In this document: in pieces, positions 21,447 to 31,591 of the stretch
Position numbering within the stretch: the stretch's first letter is position 1
Layout: each line of letters opens with the position of its first letter
Source of the DNA: Tetrapyrgos nigripes
Lineage: Eukaryota > Basidiomycota > Agaricomycetes > Agaricales > Campanellaceae
Reading direction: 5' to 3'
Length of the DNA stretch: 64,000 nt
NCBI GenBank assembly: GCA_013368315.1
Contig: JAACJM010000357.1
Coordinates: 1-64,000 of the forward strand
Notes under the pieces: generated by a model
Database searches by the model: none
Seen by the model: only the letters and a program-made list of their open reading frames with translations
What the model was told of the DNA's origin: nothing
Program-made: the position numbers and the translations under genes

Positions 21447-21775
21447 ATGTCCGGAAAGAGCGAGTCAACCACTTCCCTATTGCCCAAGTCCGACAAGGGG
21501 ACCATACCGACGTCGTCTACTACCAGTGGCCAGAAGAACGGTGAGCCTCCTCACCTTGGCAACTCTTCGCCACCTCAATTGGATGTGTCACTGACATTGA
21601 ATGACTCCCCTTCTTCTCCACAGATGGCACTGGCAACTCTACGCCAAAGAAAACCACCCCAACAAACTCGAGCTCTAACTCTCCAACAAGCGACTCTCAT
21701 GTTGAGTTTGGGAAGAAGGCAAAGGAGAGTGGGTGGGGCTCGACGACGCCCACGGGCGCGTCTCTGGGCGCATGA
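21447..21775 (+). CDS. short Ser/Thr-rich protein of unknown function
   Basis: Two exons are proposed, 21447-21540 and 21624-21775, with intron ends GTGAGC..CCACAG. The product is 81 residues starting MSGKSESTTSLLPKSDKG, rich in Ser, Thr, Asn and Lys, with no signal peptide, membrane segment or known motif. A second start-proximal copy exists at 19853. Downstream of the stop, in the +1 frame, both copies keep ATGAAGAG..GGGGTTCAGT, so the original protein may have been longer and this copy may carry a frameshift. Existence rests on the conserved start, promoter and clean intron only. Confidence 0.4.
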
Positions 21776-22388
21776 AGAGGTTTGGGGTTCAGTACCGGTA
21801 GGAGGAAGTTTTACGTCTATGGTGAGTACAAACCATGCTCATCCTACCGACCCTTGCCACTAACACTTGGACTGCCCTCTGCCTCATAGTCCGTGTCTGT
21901 CATGCTATCCTTTGAGTTCCCGCGCTACTTCCCGATACCGTCGTCTTGAAACGTGCTCCACCTTAAGCAGTCTGCTCAGAAGTCTCGTCTGCTTTGTTCA
22001 AAAAAATATAAAAGCCAAAAAAATATAAAAGCCCTTCATCTTTTCCGTTTACCATCCGTTTTACCTCCTTGTACCATTTACGTATCAGTATAAAATTCAT
22101 GAATCGAATTCTGGAACATTAAGACGAGTCAGCTATCGTCAGGGTCACGAAAAATAAAATTCTATACGCGAGCCAGAGTCTCACAAGGAAGGCGGTGAAA
22201 TTGTACGCGTATCCAGTATCCAAACAAGAGCAACAAGGCGCTTAAACTGGTCCATGGACCAGTCGTGCCAAAGGTCAACTGAGCAGAGAGAATCCATCTG
22301 AGAACAGAGGACTTGATGAAGAGATCATAACGAAGCCGTGAGCATGAACCGCAAATGACCTTGTATGCCGAGACGATACGAAATCTCA

Positions 22389-23451
22389 TTACATGAAGTC
22401 ATCTTCCAATCCCCTCCCAGTTTTACGAGCTTCACCATCTTCGTCTTCATCCTCTTCTGTTGCATTAAAGAGGGAATCATAGGATCGTGCGGCTTTGTCA
22501 GCTTCTCTCTGTCGAGCGAGTTCGAGGTCTGCTTTTTTCTGAAGTAGCAGTGGTTGATAGTTACTATTAGAAGACAACATACTGACGGACAAATTGGGAA
22601 GGATAAACAGACCTTCTCAGCTGCTGCTGCCCTACGAATTGCGGATTCCTTCTTGAGGCGATCGACTCGTTCTTGCTCGTGATCCACTTCCTTTTCGACC
22701 TTGGTTTTGTTCAAGCGGTTGACGATAGGGTTTTCTCGTTTGACTACGTGCACTTCAAACAGAAGAAGAGGTTAACCGGAGATCAATTACAGATACTTAG
22801 GGAAAGGAACTGACCTCGTTTTACCTGGAGATTAGCTTATAATCGTTAGCAGTGTACTAAAGTACTCCTTTATGGGACTCGGGGACTTACACGTTTATCG
22901 TTGTGGAAAGAGACCTGGCCGACTGCCATATCTCCTGTTTTCTGTCCTCGCTGATAGGAAGGGTTGTCAAATTCAGAAACTCAGAAACTTACCTTCAAAT
23001 TGTCCGCCGGAGTGTATATGATGGTGAGATTGTCTTTTTTGTTACCTGCGGAAAGTATTAGTCTTCGCAAATGCGCTAAATGAATGATGGCAGACCTTCT
23101 ATCGAGTTTGCCTTGACGAGTTGTGCTAGATCAGTCAACAACGCCTCTGGAATTGCATCCCATGTCATGTCGTCGGGCATACGCAAGTAGACGTGCGCAG
23201 AGGATAATTTGTCCACATGGAACCAGATGTCTTGGGGCCAGGCGTATTTGATCAGTTCTTCATCTGTAGAGGAGATGTAGAGCATTTCGTGAGTCATCCT
23301 GATGGTGATGTAGGTAGTAACTGACTTTCGTGTTTATCACGGCCCATGTATACCGTTGCCGGAGGGTCAGTAGCTAGGGAGGCGAATTATTAGAAGTACA
23401 TCTAAGTTTACTGTGCACCTGAATACCTGTTGAAGAAAAAAACAATACCAT
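22389..23451 (-). CDS. CCDC25: CCDC25 homologue (NFACT-R / DUF814 family)
   Basis: Eight exons reconstruct an uninterrupted 214-residue protein: 23427-23451, 23326-23373, 23096-23263, 22993-23045, 22891-22941, 22815-22824, 22613-22752 and 22389-22538. The start is [19 protein letters not shown]. The signature [20 protein letters not shown] is nearly identical in animals and fungi, followed by [40 protein letters not shown] and a charged coiled-coil (about residues 115-185) ending in acidic residues and GLEDDFM. Length matches the family (about 200-210). Related NFACT-R domains in NEMF/Rqc2 contact tRNA and the ribosome; the role of the stand-alone fungal protein is not established. Exon 6 is only 10 nt. 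Part of exons 4-5 is duplicated at 19405-19596. Confidence 0.9.
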
Positions 23452-24894
23452 AGTGTGCGAAGGAAGAAAAAACTGAGGAAGATGAGCGCAGGAAGCAAGT
23501 TTTGATGTGACATTTCTGTCACAGCATGTCACGATAACGGAAGGCCACGTGGATGTTTGGTTTTTCCTTCTCCGCTTCGACCAGTTTAAGTCATCCTGGA
23601 ATTGCTTTGGAATTCGTCTAGCAAGTATGTCGTTCTTTTGGCTCATTCGAAGCAGACCATCATATAGGACAGGGACACCTTATCGGTCGTCTCCTGGGGA
23701 TCCTTCTGCATGAGCGCCTTCATTGCGTCTTCAACCCCAGTGAAAATACATCTGTGCTTCAACATTCGTTGAACGTCGTCAAGTCAGTTTAAAGTCCGAC
23801 TCGGTGAGTTTTTCGTCGCGAATCGATAGCACGCCGACAGACCGACGTCACCAATGTCATCGTTGTCCCAACGTAAAACGACGCATCCCCAAACTGTCTC
23901 CCCAACCACCATCATCCCTCTCCCTTGCTCGCTACCCTCCCCTCCCCTCTCATACTCAATACCCCCTCCATCTTAGTGCGCGTGCAATGCATCTCAGGAC
24001 AAGGAAGACGTGTCAGAGCACCATGGTACAAAACACTTGGAAAAAGTAGGGGCTATTCTGGCACATCTAGTTTGGCGTTTTGAGACGAGAAGAGGGACGA
24101 ACTCCAGGTACGTAACTCTTCCCTTTCAGGTTGCCTTGTTTCTGGTATCCCTCGCTCTAGGCGAGATACGCAACACAGCGGATTTCGCAACGCCTTTGCC
24201 GTAAGTTGTTCTTGTTCCTAGTCTCTCGTCCATACATGCTGACCGTCTTAATTTCAGAAAAACCATGAAGCTGGACAAGTAATGGTATGCGTCTTTGTTA
24301 CATTTTATTGACTTTACTGTTTCCTGACTATAGGCACAAGTACAGGTATATCACAACAATGCGGGTTGGAGTAGATCTGAGGATATGGGGCAAGATGGGC
24401 ACAGATGGAATAGTAGGAGGTGGTAAGAGGCAGTTGCGATCGTGCAGGTGGAATGGGGTCAAGCAGCTCGAGATGTGACGAGATGGCTGGTGATGGGAAT
24501 GGAAGGAATTGCGAACGTCGACGCCTGTAGACTACCGAACGATGTGGTACCGTACTAATCCATGTAAGTTGTCATATTTTCCCATTAATTCCCATCGCTG
24601 TCATGGGAAACGACACAATCCTGGCGGAGACCCAGAGAAGACCGGATTTCCCATCTCCTTCCATCTCCTCCCATAACCCCCCTGCGTCAATTCTCACTGG
24701 GCCTCAACCATCTTCATTGACTAAGACGTATTCGAAACTCTCCTCAGCTTCCACGAGTGAAGTCTATCTGGGAATCCCACCTAATAAGAAGCATACTGTC
24801 CTAGTTCTCTCGGTGTAGCAATGAACAAGTCCAAATCGTCCAAACCTCAAATGTCCATTGTCCAACTCCCAAGCAAAGGCACGCCTATTCACGC
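23452..24894. other. intergenic, no supported gene
   Basis: Upstream of CCDC25. Short plus-strand frames (23804-24049, 24010-24204, 24287-24478 and 24603-24818) are not recognisable and lack a coherent splice model. Pyrimidine-rich runs occur near 23890-23970. Confidence 0.4.
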
Positions 24895-25883
24895 CTATTC
24901 ACGTCTCGCCAACACCTCTTCCTTAATACGTCGACACAACTCGTCCCTATGCTTAATCCAGTACGACACTTCATATTCCCTATAAATCGACATTCTCACT
25001 ACTTTCTGACAGCCCCGACATTTGACTCTCGATTTGGTAAACTCGGAGACCCATGGGTCGTCTCGTAGAGCTATGCGGCGATAGCGGAGAGAGGCGCTAA
25101 GAGGGGTGTAAACGTCTCGGTGGCAATGGTTTGAGTTTGGAATGACACTTGGAGTAGGAGAGCGTCGGGTAGAGGTGGGTCGATAGAGGTTAAGAATTTG
25201 GGTGAAAGTTATGAAACGAAGGTCGTCATTGACAACGTCCTTATCCTGCTTCATAGGATGATCCACTACTCGAAAAGGAGCGTACTTTAACGCCCCCATA
25301 GCGCAAAGGTGACAAAGCTTTTCCGGCATAGATTCAAATCCATCATCCTCTAGTCCTTCTTCCTCTTCTTCTTCAACGATCTTTGTCAGAGATACGGAAG
25401 AAGAGGAAAAAGACGCCTCCTTCAATGCAAATGGCACTCCCGGCGCAGATTTTGCGAATTTGTCCTTTTCCGACTCTACTTTATCCTCTGACTCTGGCTC
25501 TGTGTCGGAGTCGAAGTCGGAGTCGTCGAGAATGGCAGATTGAGCCACGCTAAATTGTATAGGAGTGTAGTTGGTACATCCTGGTACATGGTTCCATTGG
25601 AAGGGTGATTTGATCGGGGATAGAACGGATGGACTCGAAGCCCAAGAGCGCTGCCGTCCATCGTGATTTTCAAAGTAGCGCATGTCATTGTGCTCGTAGA
25701 TAAAGTGTGTGGGTGCCGTGTGTGGGTACTGCGGAACTTGGGAGTACATGAATCGTTTCGGGCGAATGATGTCTGGACTAGTGTAGGAACAGGGAATGCA
25801 AGTTGTCCTGCGAAAGAAAGGGACTCAGAGGCTGGGTGTGAACGACCGAAGGAAGAAGAGTTGGTGACTTACAGCTTTGACAT
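24895..25883 (-). CDS. basidiomycete protein of unknown function with C-terminal CxxC motif
   Basis: A short first exon (25873-25883, MSKL) joins across a 65-bp intron (GTAAGT..TCGCAG) to 24895-25807, giving 307 residues. The join brings TTCIPCSYTSPDIIRPKRF in frame ahead of MYSQVPQYPH. The middle has an acidic tract (SDFDSDTEPESEDK) and EEEEEEGLEDD. The conserved-looking end reads FTKSRVKCRGCQKVVRMSIY, then W-I-K-H, a possible zinc-binding CxxC..H arrangement. There is no signal peptide or membrane helix. The acidic, disordered N-terminal two-thirds and compact C-terminus suggest a nuclear or scaffold protein, which is inference only. If the first exon is wrong, the protein starts at 25749 (284 residues). 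Confidence 0.7.
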
Positions 25884-26409
25884 GTTATAAGTACCCAGCA
25901 GGTGCGCGCGTGGCTTTTTTTAATTCATGCTCTGAGGAACTCTTTTTGTCGAGAAAGCTATATAATTTCTATCCCCATTCTTCTAGTACTACTGTGGGCG
26001 CTAATGTATGTGTTCTCATGTGAGCAGCTGCAGGTTAAAAGGTGGGCACAGCATCCTTCGGGTTCGTCGTTTTATATGCAGCCTGGCCGTATGTAGGTGT
26101 GTTGTAGGTGATTGCTTGAGAGGACAAAAGGAGAAAATACAAAAGGAATGAGTCGAATTTGATTATACACACAGTTCTGCATACTGTTTACGACATCTAT
26201 AGTGCTGGTTACGCCTTGAAATAGTTCTAGGGTTGAAACAGATAATGAATTGTATGGCATTGAAGGAATTGAAGCGTGAAAGAATTTTCATTGTACATAA
26301 TTCAAGCTAGCTGTGTATATCATACATAAGCGTTAGAAATAGCCTCTTGTTCGTTCTTTTATGTCCCGTGGTTTGTACTTTAGTACCCCCTTTCACCACC
26401 GTCATTTGC
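25884..26409. other. intergenic between two minus-strand genes
   Basis: Region 3' of the amylase and 5' of the 307-aa gene. AT-rich, with no repeat or coding signal recognised. Confidence 0.5.
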
Positions 26410-29106
26410 TCACATTTCGTCATGAACGAGTAGGTTTTGCCAGGAGGAACTCAGAGACTGAGTACCACTCGAAGCTACGGTGGCTCGACGATTTGGATCA
26501 GATTCCCATATAACCTGTTCAATTGGTGAGATTCCTCGTTAATTTGAAAACTTGGAGAAAGAAAGAGAGAAGCTTACACTACCGTCCGTCTCCTTCCTTA
26601 TGAATTTGTACTCAAATGCGGTGTTGGCTGGCAAGTTGACGGAGACAGTCCAGACGGGATACGTCGCTGATGAGAGAGGTAAAGAGGAGGAAGGATCCCA
26701 AGATCCAAGTTGGGAGATGCTACCGACGAGAAAGATGTTCTGAAGATACCGAACCAGTCAAGAAATTGTATATTACGACGCAAAGCAATCACATACCTCT
26801 CCAAAACTGGTAGTAGCGGTTTCTGAGAAAGTCACCGCGACTGTGCCTGGGCCACCAGTACCAAAAACACTCTTGGTCCCTTTCGCCCCCGTATGGATTG
26901 CTATAGCGCTTCGAGCGGGGACAGTTGCACTGAAGGAGCCGCCAGAGATGGTGAAGCTATCATTATAACAACGTTAGACAAAAAGTCCACCTCGTCCCAC
27001 AGTAGAACCCAACTCACGAAACCCCAGAACAAACCCCATCTGAACTCGTCCCACTAATAACATCACAATAGCTCCCATCCCCCAACGGCGTCTCAAACGT
27101 CGAACTCCACGTCGAATCGGCATTATTAATAGCCACGAACCCTGCCGAATCTCCTGATCCTCGTCCGAATGCGATTTGTTGGCTTTGAGGGGAGACCCAG
27201 TTGTTTATTACTGCTCTACCGACGGTGTTTCTCCAACCGACCATGCCACTGAATGCGATCCATCGATGTTGGCATAGCCAGCCATTAGAACCACCTGTAC
27301 CCGAACAGGTACCGGCTCCGCCGTTGGGAGCGCCGTCGTCGATATTGGAGAAGGTGTAGGAGGAGAGGATGGTGGGTGTTCCGTAGGAGTGGGCGAGGGA
27401 AAAGATGGTGGCTGTGACGTAAGTGTTGGAGGGGGAGGATTGGCTGAGAGAGTCGCCGTTCTAAAATAAATTGAAAATTCGAATTAAAAGTGATGATTTA
27501 GTGAAGGAAATCATACCCGTTCGGTATCGTGATTCGTCACGAAGACATTGGCTTGACAGCCAGATACCCATCCTTGATTGTCCAGATTCTGTAGGCTCGA
27601 GATTCCACCTCCTAAAAATGCGTCCCTGAGAGCGCTAGTGTATCGAAATCTAAAGATTGTACAAGGGAGGAAGACCAGTATATCAGTATATGATCTTATA
27701 TATGTAGCCTGGAGGGAGGAGAGTGATGATGGCAATAGAACGTAATGAAATGCTTACTCTTGCACGTCCCCATTTTGAACATACTCTGAAGGCTGAATAG
27801 GTTCTCCCGCTCCAAAGATAACCTCCTGAGTGATATAGGGCTTGGACGTCAGCCGGGAGAGTATGTTGGCGATGTCTGCTGTTGGGATATCTACAATTGC
27901 GAGTAATGATGCAGGAGCATAAGGTCGAAACCAAATCAATAACTCGAGTTTTGCGAGAGCAAGAGCAAGAAAAACTCACGTTTAGCAGCATCCAACCTGA
28001 ACCCATCGACTCCCAACGACAGCAGATCATTGGCATATTGCGCAAGACGACCACGAACGTATTCGGTGTCTGTTGCTAAGCTTGAGAAGCAGAGTAAGTA
28101 CTACAAGTATCACAAGCGCAAGGGCAAGCCCAATGACCATTCGTGAGCATGATGTCATTGGACGATACCATTGGTTGAAGATGAAAGCAGATTTGCAAAA
28201 ACTTGAACTGGAAGTACTCACTCGGCCAAATTAACCAACTCACAAGTCTGCACTTCAAGCCGGTTATTGTAGTTAACGATGTCATCACCAGGTTCGAGGC
28301 CACAGTGGTGGAAATCCTACATAGACGATAGATCTCAAGGTAAGCTTTTTATACCGTAGTGAAAGGGAGATAATATATAATTTGGAATGTCACAATGGAT
28401 ATTTAATGAATACCTCAGAAATGTGTGCGTGCGCACTCACCTGGTTCTGGTAAATCCCCGGATAATTATAGTGTGTAAAGGTAGAACCAGCAACTCCTGT
28501 CCCTGAGTCGATACCTGCCATGTGGTTGAAAAGTGTATCTGCGTCATAAGGCGAGGGGTCGGGGGGAGGAGTTTATTAATGTTCGATTTGGGAAAATGAA
28601 GATGTATAGGAAGAAGTCAATAGGACTGGGCATTTACCCGTTATAATTCTCACTCCTGCATTATGACAAGTTGTAATCATACTTCATGTTGTTTGAGCGA
28701 ACATGGTCAGTGGGATGTAAAATGTGTGGACAAGGACATACTTGGCGTATTGTTCTCGATTTCCTCTCTTCGAAGCCAGGGTATACGAGACGGGTTGATA
28801 ATCCGTCCACCATTGGCTTCCTTGGACGTGTTCGCCGGCAGGCGAAACTGCGGTGGAGATGGAGATAGCAATAGTCTGTAAGTACCGATGTAGGTACTAG
28901 ATAGACTCAGACACAGACGCACCTTGAACGAATCCATATCCTGCTGGACCAATGAAGTCGGTGCATTCCGCAGCGATACTATCCCAAGTCCATTCGAACA
29001 TCTGGATAATGACGGTTCCATTCATGGTATTGGCAGGCTCACTGAGGCATAACTGTGATAGGTAACCGAGGAGAAGTCCCCATCCGAGAGTTGAGAATGG
29101 CCTCAT
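26410..29106 (-). CDS. secreted alpha-amylase, GH13 (subfamily 32 type) with CBM20
   Basis: Twelve exons give 587 residues without interruption: 28923-29106, 28742-28847, 28638-28681, 28441-28538, 28222-28316, 27980-28080, 27758-27890, 27517-27649, 27018-27460, 26797-26956, 26578-26739 and 26410-26514. A signal peptide ([20 protein letters not shown]) is followed by the GH13 barrel. Active-site boxes are [10 protein letters not shown] (nucleophile Asp206), YITQEVIF (acid/base Glu232) and FVTNHDTER (Asp295). The C-terminus from about residue 483 is a CBM20 starch-binding domain ([36 protein letters not shown]). It hydrolyses internal alpha-1,4 bonds of starch outside the cell. All catalytic residues are present, so it should be active. 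A repeat insertion lies just upstream of its TATA-like box. Confidence 0.93.
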
Positions 29107-29196
29107 GATGAGAGAGACGATGCAGAGGAGACGGCTGGTCGAGTCAGTCTAGTGCTTCCTGGAAAGACGTTGAGGGGTTGGAACCTAGAGCTGTCC

Positions 29197-29781
29197 GTAT
29201 TTATGCGACTAATATCTCCTAGTTAGGAAGCCTATCTTCCTATCTATCTTCCTATAAACATTCATATGTCGACTTTTGCAATATGATCACATAGAGGAGA
29301 AACAATGCAGGTTCTCGTAGCTAGTGCCGCCAGGGTTGCAGGACTTGACCGCCGAACCCTTGACTAAGGTCACCGGTCCGGACCTTGACCCCCGTCATGA
29401 CCGAATTTTTCCGCGGGTCAAGCCGGGCCAAGACTGGTCAAGATCCAACTGCCGGGTTTAAGCGTAAGAGCCGTAAATATCTTGGAAAGCCGCCGGCAGG
29501 TCGGAGCAGTATTAATTTAATTTGATATTTTTCTTTCCCCTCGTCCCGCTATGTTTGGTAACTTGTATGTAGTCCTACTCTACACTTTCATCCTCTAAGC
29601 ACACTTTACACATGAAATTCGCATGTATTTCTATGCCAAACTGCTTCTAAGCCCTTATTACGGCTTTTCTGACCCTGGCCTTTGTTGACCTTTATTGACT
29701 TTTGACTTGACCGGGTCAAATTTCGGTCATGACCGGTCATGGAATTTATAACTGACTCGTCTGTATTTATGCGACTAATAT
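29197..29781. repeat. MITE-like insertion bounded by a 19-bp direct repeat in the amylase promoter
   Basis: GTATTTATGCGACTAATAT occurs at 29197-29215 and 29763-29781. Read toward the amylase, the proximal copy supplies ATAAATAC, a TATA-like box about 95 bp from the ATG. Between the copies, CGTCATGACCGAA (near 29389) and TTCGGTCATGACCG (near 29725) form part of an imperfect inverted repeat of about 30 bp, with GGTCAAG motifs typical of a small transposon. The 19-bp repeat is long for a target duplication, so a local duplication is also possible. Confidence 0.5.
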
Positions 29782-30488
29782 GTCAACGCACTTTGGAAGC
29801 GGTGACGACCACATACATTCTCGGGCCCTAGGTCTGACAAGACCTCAGCCAAGTCGGATGAGCAGCTGCAATGAAAGACTGGTCAGCTGCGGCGCGAGCT
29901 AAACCACCAACCCAAGGGGGAGGCGGCTAAAAATTTTTTTACATCCACTCAGAAAAAATTTTAGTGACCTCGCTAGACCCCCCCTCCCTCCACCTGCCCT
30001 ATATGGTATATCTGCGGTCACATGATACAGAGATAAGATATCATAAGCCCTAACCCTAGGTTAAATCCTGCCCAAAAGAGACGAGATAAGATGTCCAGGC
30101 TTACCCCAACTCCACTCATAACAAGTATGTGTTGCATATTTGAAACTTCTTGTGGAATAAGTGGCCAAGACAAAGTGGAAAAGTCTTGACACTTTACAGT
30201 TGTAGATAATTAGCCGAAAACAAGCTCAAAACACCCTATTTTGGGTGCGGTCAGAAAAATTTTCCCATCCTAGACCCTTCCGTTACCGGGTATTTATAGT
30301 CCTTTTTCCTGTCCTCCTTTTTCCTGTCCTCCTCATACGAAATCTGCTCGTAGCCGTATATCCCGTCGATCTCGTTGGGTACGTTTCCAGACTCTTTGCC
30401 GGGACAGTGTGGCTTAAATGTGACGACGTAGACATTAGCTCAGTAGGGCAACCGGTTGCAGGTCGGAGGTATGAGGCCAAGATGAGGA
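29782..30488. other. non-coding, nothing recognised
   Basis: Contains homopolymer-rich sequence near 29930-29960 and a pair of TTTTTCCTGTCCTCC repeats at about 30305-30335. No gene or bounded element seen. Confidence 0.4.
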
Positions 30489-31217
30489 CAAGGTAGCTAA
30501 GTTCATGGTGGCCGTGAAAGCGAGAGACGAGTCGACCGTATAACATGTCAGAGAGTTGACGTTAAGGCCTCGTAATACTTTGTCGTTGGCAAATTCACTC
30601 TTGGTTCTTGATTCCAGAATGGAAATTTATTCGGGGCTTGGGATCTGGGGTCCCGGGGAGAATAGGGGCTATGTCACATTACGACCGTCGAACGGCTCCT
30701 GGATTCATGTTGACCTTTCATATATATAATGGTTGTCGTGGTGTTCTACGCAGTGACTATTGTTTACGAGGCCCGAAGTATCTGAGGTTTTTATGTTTTT
30801 TCTAGATCTGGAGTGTGTTTAGAGCAAGTTCGAAGCCTGGAGTTGGAAGGGTAGCTAGGTTCATGGTGGTCGTGAAACGAGAGACGAGTCGACACGTTGG
30901 CATGACGTCGTGGTTGTCGACGTCAAAGTTGACCTTAAATTTTAAAAGGCGCGAAAAGGCCTAGACTCGCTCGTTACACAGAACCCGTGGAAAAGCTGCG
31001 AGGGTCAACCTAAGTTATTAACTCGGCCTTAAAAACCTCGTACTACTTTGTCTGTACTTAGCATAGCTGGCTAATTCGCTATCGATTCCAAAATGGAAAT
31101 TTATTCGGGGCTGAGGATCTGGAGAGAATAGGGGTTAGAACGGCTCCTGGATTTATGTTCACCTTTCATGTAATGATTGTCGTGGTGTTCTACTCAGTGC
31201 CCATTTACGAGGCCCTT
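30489..31217. repeat. two direct repeats related to MITE family G
   Basis: 30489-30778 and 30848-31217 share GGTAGCTA(A/G)GTTCATGGTGG, AGAGACGAGTCGAC, TGGAAATTTATTCGGGGCT, ACGGCTCCTGGATT and TTTACGAGGCCC. The second copy carries the GGCATGACGTCGTGGTTGTC module of family G and ends in the same TTACGAGGCC box. The first copy has lost that module. No coding capacity. Confidence 0.55.
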
Positions 31218-31591
31218 TACTATTTAGAGACTCGTCCCCACATCAGGAAAAAATCTGGGTTGCTTCCGGGCACTCCGTAGTCTGGAGAGGAATGATAGTA
31301 GAATAGTAACCCCCCCCTTTTACTGACTATCCGATAGCCCCAGTAGCATCAGCGGCCGTACCTGAAGCATCAGGTGCCCTCCACAAATATCTCCGTAGGC
31401 TACGATATATACATGTATTACGGACCCTAAGTGGCCTATGTATCCTCTTGACACTCCAGAGATCAGATACTGCTCACAGAAAATTTACTGAAAATGGTTT
31501 GCATTGGGTGAATAACAATATGTGTATTGCAAAATGAAGACGGAGGGGCATTAAAAGTTTGTATTATATACTAGCAATAAATTAAAAGCTA
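31218..31591. other. 3' flank of the DUF6532 gene
   Basis: No coding signal. GTCCCCACAT near 31226 is the inverse of ATGTGGGGAC near 37543, a weak candidate for the outer ends of the transposon that carries the two genes between them. Confidence 0.3.

Larger units (their letters stand above)
20330..22130. repeat. segmental duplication, unit 2
   Basis: Counterpart of 18600-20240 (markers given there). The sequence after it, near 22100-22260, again resembles the start of the unit (GACGAGTCAGC, then ..AAGGCGCTTAAACTGGTCCA versus 19345), giving a third partial repeat that runs into the intact CCDC25 gene. Confidence 0.6.

Noticed and set aside
24161..24282. Short exons resembling the arginine-rich ribosomal protein RPL41 or RPL39
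   Set aside because: Base-level resemblance to an R/K-rich stretch ending in AAGTAA exists, but the splice phase does not fit and the residues (RYATQRISQRLCR, MKLDK) do not match either protein.
30430..30480. TTAGCTCAGTAGGGCAACCG with GGTTGCAGGTCGGAGG, tRNA-like boxes
   Set aside because: No acceptor or anticodon stem could be paired around it, and the B-box consensus GGTTCGAnnCC is not met.
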